From an uncultured Carnobacterium sp. (GTDB taxonomy: Bacteria > Bacillota > Bacilli > Lactobacillales > Aerococcaceae), in the NCBI GenBank assembly GCA_937976325.1, contig CALJSD010000187.1, forward strand, positions 1 to 12,223: 12,223 nt of DNA, in the 5' to 3' direction. The position numbers and the translations under genes were made by a program. This document shows positions 4,999-12,223 of this stretch, one piece after another (positions within the stretch are counted from its first letter, which is position 1; each line of letters starts with the position of its first letter). Under the pieces are notes generated by a model. The model did no database searches. It saw nothing but the letters and a program-made list of their open reading frames with translations, and was not told the origin of the DNA.

Positions 4999-7659
4999 TT
5001 GTTGGAACAACAAACAAAACCCGTATATTTACAGTCTGTTGAAGATGTGTTTAAAGAAGTGCAATCAAGTCCTTCAGGTTTAAGCTCACAAGAAGCGGCA
5101 TCAAGACTTGAGAAATACGGTGCAAACACGTTACAAGAAGGAAAGAAAAAATCACTATTAGAGAAATTCGTGGATCAATTTAAAGACTTCATGATTTTAG
5201 TACTTTTAGTGGCTGCAGTAGTTTCTATGTTTGCTCACCAAGGTGAACCTGACCCAACGGATGCGATTATTATTTTAGCGGTAGTGTTATTAAACGCTGT
5301 GCTAGGTGTCTTCCAAGAATCAAAAGCTGAAGAAGCAATCGAAGCGTTGAAGAAAATGGCTTCACCTGTCGCAAGTGTTTTACGTGATGGACATGTGGAA
5401 CATATTAAAGGGGAAGACATCGTAGTCGGAGACGTGGTTATCCTTGAAGCTGGGGATGTCGTGCCAGCGGATATGCGTTTATTCGAAGTAAATACAGTAA
5501 AAATTGAAGAGTCAGCGTTAACAGGGGAATCCGTTCCAGTTGATAAAGACTTAGTGATTCCTACAGGAGACGAAGTGGGAATTGGAGACCGTACAAATAT
5601 GGCGTTCTCAAGTACAAACGTAACTTACGGCCGTGCTGTTGGTGTGGTTACAAGTACTGGTATGAATACAGAAGTTGGTAAAATCGCGAATATGTTAGCG
5701 AACACTGAAGAAGGTAAAACACCACTTCAAGAAAACCAGGATGCTCTTGGTAAATGGCTAACAATCATGATCTTAGTGATTGCCGTGATTATCTTCGTGG
5801 TAGGGATGCTTAGAGGAAACGAATGGACTCATATGTTATTAACAGCGATTGCGATTGCCGTTGCTGCAATTCCAGAAGGGTTACCAGCGATTTCTACAAT
5901 TATCCTTGCATTAGGAACTCAAAAAATGGCGCAACGTAACGCGCTTGTTCGTAAGTTGCCAGCCGTTGAAACATTAGGTGGTGTTGAAATTATCTGTTCA
6001 GATAAAACAGGTACATTAACACTTAACCAAATGACTGTTGAAAAAATGGTATATGACAACGAAATTCATGATGCGTCAGAAGAAATTTCTAAAGACAACA
6101 TCGCGCTTCGTGTAATGAACTTAGCTAACGATACAAAAATTTCTCAAGACAACTCATTATTAGGAGACCCAACTGAAACAGCAATGGTTCAATACGGTCT
6201 TGATAAAAACTATGATGTACGTGAAGAGTTAGTAAACATTCCACGTATTGCGGAAGTTCCATTCGACTCAACTCGTAAATTAATGACAACCATTCATCAA
6301 TTAGAAGACGGTAAGTACTTGGTTGCAACAAAAGGTGCTCCAGATATGTTATTAGACCGCGTGACGAAGATTGAAAAACATGGTGAGGTTTCTGCGTTTA
6401 CTGAAGATGACCGTACAACATTGATGAAATTAAACAAAGAAATGGCTACTCAAGCGCTTCGTGTGTTAGCGATGGCATACAAAGTGATTGATACTCTTCC
6501 TGAAACAGTGGATACAGATTCAATCGAACATGATTTAATCTTTGCTGGTTTAGTAGGAATGATTGACCCAGAACGTAAGGAAGCAGCGGCTGCGATTAAA
6601 GTAGCTCAATCAGCTGGCATCCGTACAATTATGATTACTGGGGACCACCGTGATACAGCCCAAGCGATTGCAAAACGTTTAGGGATCCTTCGCCCAGATC
6701 AAGAAGACGGAGTATTAACAGGTGGCGAATTAAACGATATTTCTGATGAAGAATTAGAACGTACTGTTGAAACTTACTCTGTATACGCTCGTGTATCTCC
6801 AGAGCATAAAGTTCGTATCGTAAAAGCTTGGCAAAAGAATGGTAAAGTTGTTTCGATGACAGGGGATGGAGTTAACGATGCTCCTTCACTTAAACAAGCC
6901 GATATCGGTGTTGGTATGGGTATTACAGGTACTGAGGTTTCTAAAGGTGCTTCAGACATGGTACTTGCTGATGATAACTTCGAAACAATCGTTGTTGCCG
7001 TTGAAGAAGGGCGTAAAGTATTCGCGAATATCCAAAAAGCTGTTCAATACTTACTATCTGCAAACTTCGGTGAAGTAATGACAATGTTCGTTGCGACAAT
7101 GGCTGGTTGGTCAATTCTAGAACCAATCCATATCTTATGGATCAACTTAGTAACAGACGTATTCCCAGCGATTGCTTTAGGTCTTGAAGAAGCGGAAGCA
7201 GATATCATGAACCACCCACCACGCGGTAAGAGCTCGAACTTCTTATCAAATGGTGTGTTACCAAGTATCTTCTACCAAGGTTTCTTCGAAGGTGGAATTA
7301 CATTATTTGTATTCTGGTACGCAACTCATATTGCTAATTGGGGGAACCCGGTTGGTGAAACAATGGCGTTTGCAACATTAGGTCTAATCCAATTGTTCCA
7401 CGCATTCAACGTGAAGTCAGTGTACAAATCACTTGGCACAGTTGGCGCGTTCAAGAACAAGTTGTTCAACTACGCAATTCTATTATCAGCAGCAATGCTT
7501 TTAAGCGTAATGGTGATTCCTGGATTAACAACAGTGTTTGATGTAGCAATTCTTACAGCTGAACAATGGTTGTTCGTAGTTGGGGCAGCATTCTCAATCG
7601 TTCCAATCGTAGAAATTGCCAAAGCAATTATGCGTGCAATGGGAATGGATAAAGACTAA
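4999..7659 (+). CDS. Calcium-type (P2A) cation-transporting P-type ATPase, Mn2+-riboswitch controlled
   Basis: This 886-aa membrane pump probably exports Ca2+ and/or Mn2+. The order is N-terminal cation-ATPase domain (about 8-75), M1-M2 (about 63-105), actuator domain with TGES at 175-178, M3-M4 with AAIPEGLPA (Glu293 equals the M4 calcium ligand), phosphorylation motif DKTGTLT with Asp335, nucleotide domain with KGAPD, hinge TGDGVNDAP at 621-629, then M5-M10. M5 has NFGE (Asn689, Glu692) and M6 LWINLVTD (Asn716, Thr719, Asp720), the SERCA-like residues of both metal sites, so it belongs to the Ca2+/Mn2+ group and not to heavy-metal or K+ pumps. The start is TTG at 4999, 6 nt after AAAAGGAG (4985-4992); a second TTG follows at 5002 and no in-frame ATG is near. 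The Mn2+ riboswitch upstream favours a manganese-detoxification role, as with lactococcal and pneumococcal relatives. Confidence 0.93.
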   Translation: MLEQQTKPVYLQSVEDVFKEVQSSPSGLSSQEAASRLEKYGANTLQEGKKKSLLEKFVDQFKDFMILVLLVAAVVSMFAHQGEPDPTDAIIILAVVLLNAVLGVFQESKAEEAIEALKKMASPVASVLRDGHVEHIKGEDIVVGDVVILEAGDVVPADMRLFEVNTVKIEESALTGESVPVDKDLVIPTGDEVGIGDRTNMAFSSTNVTYGRAVGVVTSTGMNTEVGKIANMLANTEEGKTPLQENQDALGKWLTIMILVIAVIIFVVGMLRGNEWTHMLLTAIAIAVAAIPEGLPAISTIILALGTQKMAQRNALVRKLPAVETLGGVEIICSDKTGTLTLNQMTVEKMVYDNEIHDASEEISKDNIALRVMNLANDTKISQDNSLLGDPTETAMVQYGLDKNYDVREELVNIPRIAEVPFDSTRKLMTTIHQLEDGKYLVATKGAPDMLLDRVTKIEKHGEVSAFTEDDRTTLMKLNKEMATQALRVLAMAYKVIDTLPETVDTDSIEHDLIFAGLVGMIDPERKEAAAAIKVAQSAGIRTIMITGDHRDTAQAIAKRLGILRPDQEDGVLTGGELNDISDEELERTVETYSVYARVSPEHKVRIVKAWQKNGKVVSMTGDGVNDAPSLKQADIGVGMGITGTEVSKGASDMVLADDNFETIVVAVEEGRKVFANIQKAVQYLLSANFGEVMTMFVATMAGWSILEPIHILWINLVTDVFPAIALGLEEAEADIMNHPPRGKSSNFLSNGVLPSIFYQGFFEGGITLFVFWYATHIANWGNPVGETMAFATLGLIQLFHAFNVKSVYKSLGTVGAFKNKLFNYAILLSAAMLLSVMVIPGLTTVFDVAILTAEQWLFVVGAAFSIVPIVEIAKAIMRAMGMDKD

Positions 7660-7678
7660 TTTAATAGTTTAAACGAAG

Positions 7679-7707
7679 AAAGGTTCACCTCGTGTGAGCC
7701 TTTTTTT
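7679..7707 (+). terminator. Intrinsic terminator after the P-type ATPase
   Basis: AAAGGTTCAC (7679-7688) pairs with GTGAGCCTTT (7694-7703), with one T-G wobble and a 5-nt loop, and the T-run continues to 7707. It closes the riboswitch-ATPase unit as a single-gene transcript. Confidence 0.9.
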
Positions 7708-7759
7708 CGTATGTATTAATGAGAAGTAGGCAGTCAAGCTTTTATTCATCTGTGTATTT

Positions 7760-7768
7760 TGCTAAAAT
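7760..7768 (+). promoter_or_regulatory. Extended -10 promoter of recX-mutY
   Basis: TGCTAAAAT is an extended -10 element (TG-n-TAAAAT) 28 nt before the recX start. The -35 position (7740-7745, TTTTAT) is weak. Since a terminator lies just upstream, a promoter is needed in this interval and this is the best candidate. Confidence 0.45.
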
Positions 7769-7795
7769 ATTCTAAGTAGATTGGAGTGTGGGAAT

Positions 7796-8611
7796 ATGGT
7801 CATTACAAAAATTGAGGCTCAGAAGAAAAAAGGCCGCTATAATATTTATTTGAATGATGCTTTTGCGTTTGGTGTCGACGAGGCAACGATTGTAAAGTTT
7901 GCTTTGTTCAAAGGGACCGAGTTGACAAAAGAACAAATCGAAGAAATTAAACATGATGATTGTATTCAACAAGCCTATCAAAAGGCGCTACACTTTCTAA
8001 ACTTCAAGCTTCGTTCTACGAAGGAAGTTTATGAGAAATTAGAAAAATTAGAATTCGACGAAGACATTATTAATGAAGTGCTTGGAAAACTACATGAACA
8101 GAACTTTATTAATGATACTTTTTATGCAGAAAGCTATCTCAATCAGGCAAAGTTTGTGACGTTTAAGGGGCCTAAGTCTGTCGTTTTTGATTTACAGAAG
8201 AAAGGTATTAGTGACAAGGTCATCCAAACCGTGCTTGAAGGATATACGTTAAGAGAGCAACTTGAGAATGCGATTCAGATTGCGCAGTCGTATTTGAAAG
8301 GGCAAAAACGAGTGACGCCAAAAGTGGCTAAGCAAAAAGTAAAAGTCTTTGTGATGCAAAAAGGGTATTCGAAGGAAATCGCAGAAGAGGTTGTTCCGTT
8401 TCTATCGTTTGAAGCGCAAAGCGAGATGGAAGCAGAATTAGCGGTGAAGGAGATTGCAACGATTTACCGACGCATTGCCAAAAAATATGAAGAGAATGAA
8501 TCAGCGCTCTGGTATCAAATCAAAGGGAAGTTGTATCAAAAAGGATTTACTTCTAGTGTGATTGAACAGGCCATTGCGCAGTTTGAAATGGAGAAAGAAG
8601 AATGGATTTAG
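7796..8611 (+). CDS. recX: Regulatory protein RecX
   Basis: RecX binds RecA filaments and modulates recombination and SOS induction. The protein has 271 aa, the long form usual in Bacilli. It begins VITKIEAQKKKGRYNIYLND, the normal Gram-positive RecX N-terminus, and continues as repeated three-helix units: FKLRSTKEVYEKLEKLEFDEDIINEV, then NFINDTFYAESYLNQAKF..GPKSVVFDLQKKGIS, then a further pair in the C-terminal half with YQKGFTSSVIEQAI near the end. I chose ATG 7796 because TTGGAG (7781-7786) is an ideal ribosome site 9 nt upstream; a TTG start at 7781 would place the start inside that site. The stop overlaps the mutY start by 10 nt, so the two are cotranscribed and probably coupled. No SOS box was recognised upstream. 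Confidence 0.93.
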   Translation: MVITKIEAQKKKGRYNIYLNDAFAFGVDEATIVKFALFKGTELTKEQIEEIKHDDCIQQAYQKALHFLNFKLRSTKEVYEKLEKLEFDEDIINEVLGKLHEQNFINDTFYAESYLNQAKFVTFKGPKSVVFDLQKKGISDKVIQTVLEGYTLREQLENAIQIAQSYLKGQKRVTPKVAKQKVKVFVMQKGYSKEIAEEVVPFLSFEAQSEMEAELAVKEIATIYRRIAKKYEENESALWYQIKGKLYQKGFTSSVIEQAIAQFEMEKEEWI

Positions 8612-9774
8612 CCGATATTGGCGTAAAAATGTGGGACGAGGAGAAAATCAAGCGCTTCAGAAAAGCATTGCTTGATTGGTACGACAAAGAAAAACGAGAC
8701 TTGCCTTGGAGAAGAACGAGTGATCCGTACGCTATTTGGGTGAGCGAGATTATGCTCCAACAAACCAGAGTGGATACAGTCATTCCATATTACGAGCGTT
8801 TCTTAGCGACGTTCCCAACAGTGAAGGATTTAGCAGAAGCGTCTGAAGACGTATTGTTGAAATGTTGGGAAGGGCTAGGTTACTATTCTCGGGTCCGCAA
8901 TATGCAAAAAGCAGCGATTCAAGTGATGGAAGAGTTCGGTGGTGTATTTCCCAATACCTATGAAGGGATTCTTTCGTTAAAAGGAATCGGACCTTATACT
9001 GCAGGAGCAATCGCGAGTATCGCTTTTGGATTGCCAGAGCCTGCCGTGGATGGCAACTTGATGCGTGTGATCAGCCGATTGTTTGAAGTGAATTTAGACA
9101 TTGGGAACCCAAGTAATCGTTGGGCGTTTCAAGAAATTGCAGAGATTTTAATTGATCCCGAACGTCCAGGAGATTTTAATCAGGCTCTGATGGATTTAGG
9201 TTCAGATATCGAATCTCCTGTAAATCCGCGTCCGGAAGAGAGCCCAGTGAAGGAATTTAGTGCAGCGTATCAAAATGGGACGATGCATATTTATCCGATT
9301 AAGAAACCGAAGAAGAAACCAACGCCGATGAAATGGCGCGCGTTTATTATTCAAGATGACAAGGGACGTTTCTTAGTAGAAAAGAATACGCAAGCAGACC
9401 TGCTAAGTGGATTTTGGCATTTTCCATTAATTCGTGATTTCAGTACAGTGGGAGAATCGATTGATTTATTTGAAGGAGTAGCCGAAGAAAATTCGACTTA
9501 CGAAATTAACCAGAACATCCCGCTGGAAGTTCAATTCGAGAGTTTATATAAAATGAAGCTTCAACCAACTCGCATTTTACCGAAAACGGTGAAACATATT
9601 TTCAGTCATCAACGTTGGGATATTGAATTGCAATGTGCAACAGCTTCCGGAACGCTAGAACAGCATGCAACGCGTACGCTTCAATGGGTCACCAAAGAAG
9701 AAATGGCACAACTGCCACAGTCAAGAGTGCAAGGAAAGATGTGTGAATTACTCGCTTCTCAAGAGCTTTTATAA
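8602..9774 (+). CDS. mutY: Adenine DNA glycosylase MutY lacking the [4Fe-4S] cluster
   Basis: MutY removes adenine mispaired with 8-oxoguanine and so prevents G:C to T:A changes. The 390-aa protein has the full layout: an N-terminal HhH-GPD glycosylase domain with LPWRRTSDPYAIWVSEIMLQQT (catalytic Glu49), helix-hairpin-helix LKGIGPYTAGAI, catalytic Asp150 in AVDGNLMRV, then a basic linker KKPKKKP and a C-terminal NUDIX-like domain with the 8-oxoG-reading FSH motif at 334-336. The cluster loop C-x6-C-x2-C-x5-C after ALMDLG is present in length but has Glu204, Pro211, Ser214 and Ser220 in place of the four cysteines. Cluster-less MutY proteins are known from Lactobacillales and remain active. 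The start at 8602 follows GGAG (8590-8593) inside recX; the ATG at 8629 lacks a ribosome site. No terminator follows the gene. Confidence 0.95.
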   Translation: MDLADIGVKMWDEEKIKRFRKALLDWYDKEKRDLPWRRTSDPYAIWVSEIMLQQTRVDTVIPYYERFLATFPTVKDLAEASEDVLLKCWEGLGYYSRVRNMQKAAIQVMEEFGGVFPNTYEGILSLKGIGPYTAGAIASIAFGLPEPAVDGNLMRVISRLFEVNLDIGNPSNRWAFQEIAEILIDPERPGDFNQALMDLGSDIESPVNPRPEESPVKEFSAAYQNGTMHIYPIKKPKKKPTPMKWRAFIIQDDKGRFLVEKNTQADLLSGFWHFPLIRDFSTVGESIDLFEGVAEENSTYEINQNIPLEVQFESLYKMKLQPTRILPKTVKHIFSHQRWDIELQCATASGTLEQHATRTLQWVTKEEMAQLPQSRVQGKMCELLASQELL

Positions 9775-9801
9775 GAATAGGCGCCGTAAATCTGATTTTT
9801 G

Positions 9802-9830
9802 TTCACAGAATGGTAGAAATATGCTATACT
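9802..9830 (+). promoter_or_regulatory. Promoter of the Ntdp/DUF402 gene
   Basis: TTCACA (9802-9807), a 17-nt spacer and TATACT (9825-9830) preceded by TGC give a near-consensus promoter with extended -10. The predicted start is near 9837, leaving a leader of about 50 nt. Confidence 0.8.
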
Positions 9831-9889
9831 ACTAGTGATTTGAAATAACTAAGAGTTTACTCTTAAATAGATATAGAAAGTTGGATATA

Positions 9890-10432
9890 GTGGTGCAGAA
9901 TCCCAGAGAAGGAGAATTCATCACTGTCAAGAGTTATAAACATGATGGTAGTCTTCATCGCACTTGGCGCGACAGCATGATTTTGAAGACAAGCGACCAA
10001 GCAATTATCGCTTGTAACGATCATACTCTTGTGACTGAGTCCGACGGTAGAAGATGGTTGACGAGAGAGCCAGCGTTATTGTATTACCATAAACATTATT
10101 GGTTCAATGTCGTAACGATGATTCGTCAAAAAGGAATTTCTTACTATTGTAATTTGGCTTCACCTTATGTATTAGATGCAGAAGCGTTGAAGTATATTGA
10201 TTACGATTTAGATATTAAGATTTTCCCGGATGGCGAAAAGAGATTGCTAGATGTCGATGAATATGAATTACATCGCCGTCAAATGCACTATTCAAAAGAG
10301 ATTGATCAAATCTTAAAAGCAAACGTTGAGATTCTTGTGGATTGGATCAATAACAAAAAAGGGCCGTTCTCGCCTGAATATGTCGATTTATGGTATGAAA
10401 GATATATTCAATTAACCTATCGTAAATCATAA
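9890..10432 (+). CDS. Nucleoside tri-/diphosphatase Ntdp-like protein (DUF402, UPF0374)
   Basis: This soluble protein is homologous to B. subtilis YgaC and the staphylococcal Ntdp, which hydrolyse nucleoside tri- and diphosphates with divalent metals. Recognisable blocks are VKSYKHDGSLHRTW (family catalytic Arg, here Arg24), TLVTESDGRRWLTREPA, YYHKHYWFNV, YYCNLASP (Asn88), DYDLDIKIFPDG (Asp104, Asp106, Asp108) and LLDVDEYE (Asp121, Glu124), which supply the acidic metal ligands, then WYERY near the end. I prefer GTG 9890 (180 aa), 9 nt after AGAAAG (9875-9880); TTG 9881 touches that site and GTG 9893 is the other option. The 180-aa length fits the family. The gene is monocistronic with its own promoter and terminator. 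The cellular substrate is not evident from context. Confidence 0.9.
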   Translation: MVQNPREGEFITVKSYKHDGSLHRTWRDSMILKTSDQAIIACNDHTLVTESDGRRWLTREPALLYYHKHYWFNVVTMIRQKGISYYCNLASPYVLDAEALKYIDYDLDIKIFPDGEKRLLDVDEYELHRRQMHYSKEIDQILKANVEILVDWINNKKGPFSPEYVDLWYERYIQLTYRKS

Positions 10433-10454
10433 CTCATGATAGCTGAGTTGAAAG

Positions 10455-10483
10455 AGCAAGTAGCTAAGGCTGCTTGCTTTTTT
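10455..10483 (+). terminator. Intrinsic terminator after the Ntdp-like gene
   Basis: AGCAAGTAGC (10455-10464) pairs with GCTGCTTGCT (10469-10478) with one wobble, TAAG loop, then a T-run to 10483. Confidence 0.9.
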
Positions 10484-10530
10484 GTTTTGCGGACAAATTA
10501 AAAAATCTTCTATGATTGTACAGAAGCTTT

Positions 10531-10539
10531 TGGTAGAAT
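10531..10539 (+). promoter_or_regulatory. Extended -10 promoter of the phosphohexomutase gene
   Basis: TGGTAGAAT fits an extended -10 element 26 nt before the start codon. The -35 position (10511-10516, TATGAT) is poor. The strong terminator immediately upstream implies a promoter in this 80-nt gap. Confidence 0.45.
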
Positions 10540-10565
10540 AGAGCTAGAACTAAGGAGGGATTCCC

Positions 10566-12080
10566 ATGTCAAAAATCAATGAGTTACAATTAAGTTCAGA
10601 TATTCGAGGCATTGCTATAGCGACAGAAGAATTTGATGCGACGCTAACGGTAGAAGAGAGTCGTTTGATTGCGAGTGCTTTTGTGAAATGGCTACAGAAA
10701 CGTTACTCATCTAAAGCGGTAACGGAATTAGTTGTTGGGATTGGTCGTGATAGCCGCATTAGTGGTTCGGACTTAACCAGAGAATTTATTCAGGTGTTAT
10801 CGGCATTTGGTGTTCGCGTAATCGATTTTGAAATGGCGACAACTCCAAGTATGTTTATGGCAACGCAGTTTGAAGAGTTTAACTGCGATGCAACCGTGAT
10901 GTTCACAGCAAGTCATTTACCTTTCTACTATAATGGTTTGAAATTCTTCACGCGTGAAGGCGGATTAGAATCGAGTGATATTCGTGACATCATTGCTTTA
11001 GTAGACGAAGAGGAAGTAGTGCCTCAAGAATCAGTTTCTACTATAGAAATAAAAAGTATTTTTGAAAGATACAGCCATCACTTAGTAGACTTGATTCGCA
11101 AAGGTAGCGGGAGTGAAAAAGAAAAACCGCTCGAAGGTCTTCATATTATTGTAGACGCTGGAAATGGCGCGGGTGGTTTTTACGCTGAAAAGGTTCTTGA
11201 AGTATTAGGCGCTAACACGCAAGGTTCACAGTTCCTAGATCCTGATGGAACATTCCCGAATCATATTCCAAACCCTGATAATAAAGAAGCAATGGAAAGT
11301 ATTAAGAATCAAGTGCTGGCGGTCGGTGCAGATTACGGTGTGATTTTTGATACTGATGTGGATAGAGCTGCAGTCGTAACTGGTGACGGGGAGTTACTGA
11401 ATAGAAATAATTTGATTGCAGTTCTTAGCGTGATTGCTATTAGTGAGCATCCAGGAACAACGATTGTGACGAACTCGCCAACAACAGAACACTTGAAGAG
11501 ATTTATTACAGAATTAGGCGGTCATCAATATCGTTATATTTCAGGTTACCGTAATGTTATCAATAAAGCTATCGAGTTAAACGAAGCTGGAACGGATTGT
11601 CAATTAGCCATTGAGACGAGTGGTCATGCAGCGTTTAAAGAAAATTACTTCCTTGATGATGGGGCATATGTGGTTGCGAAGATTTTAATGCTTCTTCCAA
11701 GATTGATTGAACGAGGAGAAGCATTAGACCATCTTATTAAACGATTAGTACAACCGAAAGAAGTCGTAGAAGTTCGCTTTAAGATTGAAACAGAGGATTT
11801 CAAAGCATATGGTAATGAAGTGATTAAAGAATTTCCACAGTGGATCCCGGAAGATTGGGTTGCGAATCCAGAAAACGAAGAGGGAGTTCGTATCGATTTC
11901 AAAGGTGAGTACGGAGATGGATGGTTGTTGTTACGCATGAGTCTACATGAACCATTACTCGTTCTTCAGATTGAAAACGACTTAGTGGGATACCAAACAA
12001 AAATTCTAGAAACGATTCAACAAATCATGAACCGTTATCCAAAAATCAATCAAAGTAAGCTCGAAGTTTTACTAAAATAA
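10566..12080 (+). CDS. Alpha-D-phosphohexomutase (phosphoglucomutase/phosphomannomutase family)
   Basis: The enzyme should move phosphate between C1 and C6 of a hexose, supplying glucose-1-P or mannose-1-P for sugar nucleotides. The 504-aa protein has the four-domain family layout: the phosphoserine loop is TASHLP with Ser116 (TASHNP is usual), the metal loop is DTDVDR at 262-267, the sugar loop is ETSGH at 350-354, and the C-terminal phosphate loop reads RMSLHEP at 457-463 where RxSGTEP is usual. The SLHEP-type loop resembles a little-studied branch also found in plants and cyanobacteria, so substrate choice should not be copied from classic PgcA, ManB or GlmM. The start ATG is 5 nt after AAGGAGGGA (10552-10560). 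The gene is flanked by terminators and so is monocistronic. GalE upstream in the window suggests a shared sugar-nucleotide pool only in a loose sense. Confidence 0.9.
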   Translation: MSKINELQLSSDIRGIAIATEEFDATLTVEESRLIASAFVKWLQKRYSSKAVTELVVGIGRDSRISGSDLTREFIQVLSAFGVRVIDFEMATTPSMFMATQFEEFNCDATVMFTASHLPFYYNGLKFFTREGGLESSDIRDIIALVDEEEVVPQESVSTIEIKSIFERYSHHLVDLIRKGSGSEKEKPLEGLHIIVDAGNGAGGFYAEKVLEVLGANTQGSQFLDPDGTFPNHIPNPDNKEAMESIKNQVLAVGADYGVIFDTDVDRAAVVTGDGELLNRNNLIAVLSVIAISEHPGTTIVTNSPTTEHLKRFITELGGHQYRYISGYRNVINKAIELNEAGTDCQLAIETSGHAAFKENYFLDDGAYVVAKILMLLPRLIERGEALDHLIKRLVQPKEVVEVRFKIETEDFKAYGNEVIKEFPQWIPEDWVANPENEEGVRIDFKGEYGDGWLLLRMSLHEPLLVLQIENDLVGYQTKILETIQQIMNRYPKINQSKLEVLLK

Positions 12081-12093
12081 CGGTCTAAAAAAG

Positions 12094-12132
12094 ATACAGT
12101 TTGCAGATTCTGTGAACTGTATTATTTTTTTT
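12094..12132 (+). terminator. Intrinsic terminator after the phosphohexomutase gene
   Basis: A 13-bp stem, ATACAGTTTGCAG (12094-12106) with CTGTGAACTGTAT (12110-12122), two G-T wobbles and an ATT loop, is followed by a T-run to 12132. Confidence 0.92.
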
Positions 12133-12152
12133 AGAATTCTACATCTTTTCAG

Positions 12153-12181
12153 TTGCAAACCTTCTTTGGTTATGATAAATT
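12153..12181 (+). promoter_or_regulatory. Possible promoter of the next gene downstream
   Basis: TTGCAA (12153-12158) with a 17-nt spacer to TAAATT (12176-12181) is a moderate match. TATGAT at 12171-12176 is an alternative -10 with a weak -35 (TTCAGT). Direction + is assumed because the phosphohexomutase terminator lies just upstream. Confidence 0.35.
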
Positions 12182-12194
12182 AATATCACTGTTG

Positions 12195-12208
12195 AGCGAA
12201 CGTTCGCT
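12195..12208. promoter_or_regulatory. TetR-type palindromic operator
   Basis: AGCGAACGTTCGCT is a perfect 14-bp palindrome of the GAACGTTC type often bound by TetR-family repressors. It lies just after a possible promoter and is flanked by a further inverted pair, ACTGTT (12188-12193) and AACAGT (12214-12219). The regulated gene begins outside the window, so neither it nor the repressor can be named. Confidence 0.6.
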
Positions 12209-12223
12209 TATAAAACAGTTTCA

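Noticed and set aside
4911..5129. 72-aa minus-strand ORF
   Set aside because: It overlaps the riboswitch terminator and the ATPase start, has no ribosome site and shows no known family.
7781..7795. TTG start of recX at 7781
   Set aside because: TTGGAG there is the ribosome site for ATG 7796, which begins exactly at the family N-terminus.
9775..9800. Terminator after mutY
   Set aside because: GGCGCC is a short palindrome without a loop or adjacent usable stem; no convincing hairpin plus T-run.
10431..10449. AACTCA/TGAGTT hairpin at the Ntdp-like stop codon
   Set aside because: Only 6 bp with no T-run, and a strong terminator follows 6 nt later; probably chance.
11645..11938. 97-aa minus-strand ORF inside the phosphohexomutase gene
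   Set aside because: It lies wholly inside conserved coding sequence and has no promoter or ribosome site of its own.

Overview
The window is AT-rich, carries strong AGGAGG-type ribosome sites and encodes proteins of clear low-GC Firmicutes character. An iron-sulfur-less MutY, an ECF-type vitamin B6 salvage locus and a manganese riboswitch in front of a P-type ATPase point to Lactobacillales. A vitamin-B6-dependent Carnobacteriaceae member such as Granulicatella would fit, but that placement is inference.

Layout: (1) 1-1542, the 3' part of a type I methionine aminopeptidase gene followed 15 nt later by galE, both on +. (2) 1543-2045, a gene-free stretch between convergent genes. It holds two tandem copies of an elaborate inverted-repeat element whose stems differ only by compensated base changes, then a perfect bidirectional terminator. 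(3) 2046-4760, a vitamin B6 salvage module: an ECF S component and a pyridoxal kinase on -, with a 4-nt ATGA overlap, diverging from a MocR/PdxR-type regulator on +. The shared 100-nt promoter region contains two exactly superimposed face-to-face promoters and a 14-bp palindromic operator. (4) 4761-7707, a promoter, a yybP-ykoY (Mn2+) riboswitch with terminator, then an 886-aa calcium-type P-type ATPase with a TTG start and its own terminator. (5) 7708-9774, recX and mutY, overlapping by 10 nt. (6) 9775-10483, an Ntdp/DUF402 nucleotide phosphatase gene with its own promoter and terminator. (7) 10484-12132, an alpha-D-phosphohexomutase gene with terminator. (8) 12133-12223, the regulatory region of an unseen gene, with a TetR-type palindrome.

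How the parts work together: the B6 module imports and phosphorylates pyridoxal under control of its PLP-sensor-like regulator. The riboswitch-ATPase pair most likely exports Mn2+ or Ca2+ when Mn2+ is high. RecX and MutY belong to recombination control and oxidative DNA repair. GalE and the phosphohexomutase feed sugar-nucleotide and envelope synthesis. Most genes are ordinary housekeeping. The least explained feature is the duplicated structured element after galE. Three proteins have lost canonical residues: MutY (all four cluster cysteines), the PdxR-like regulator (PLP lysine) and the phosphohexomutase (altered active-site loops).
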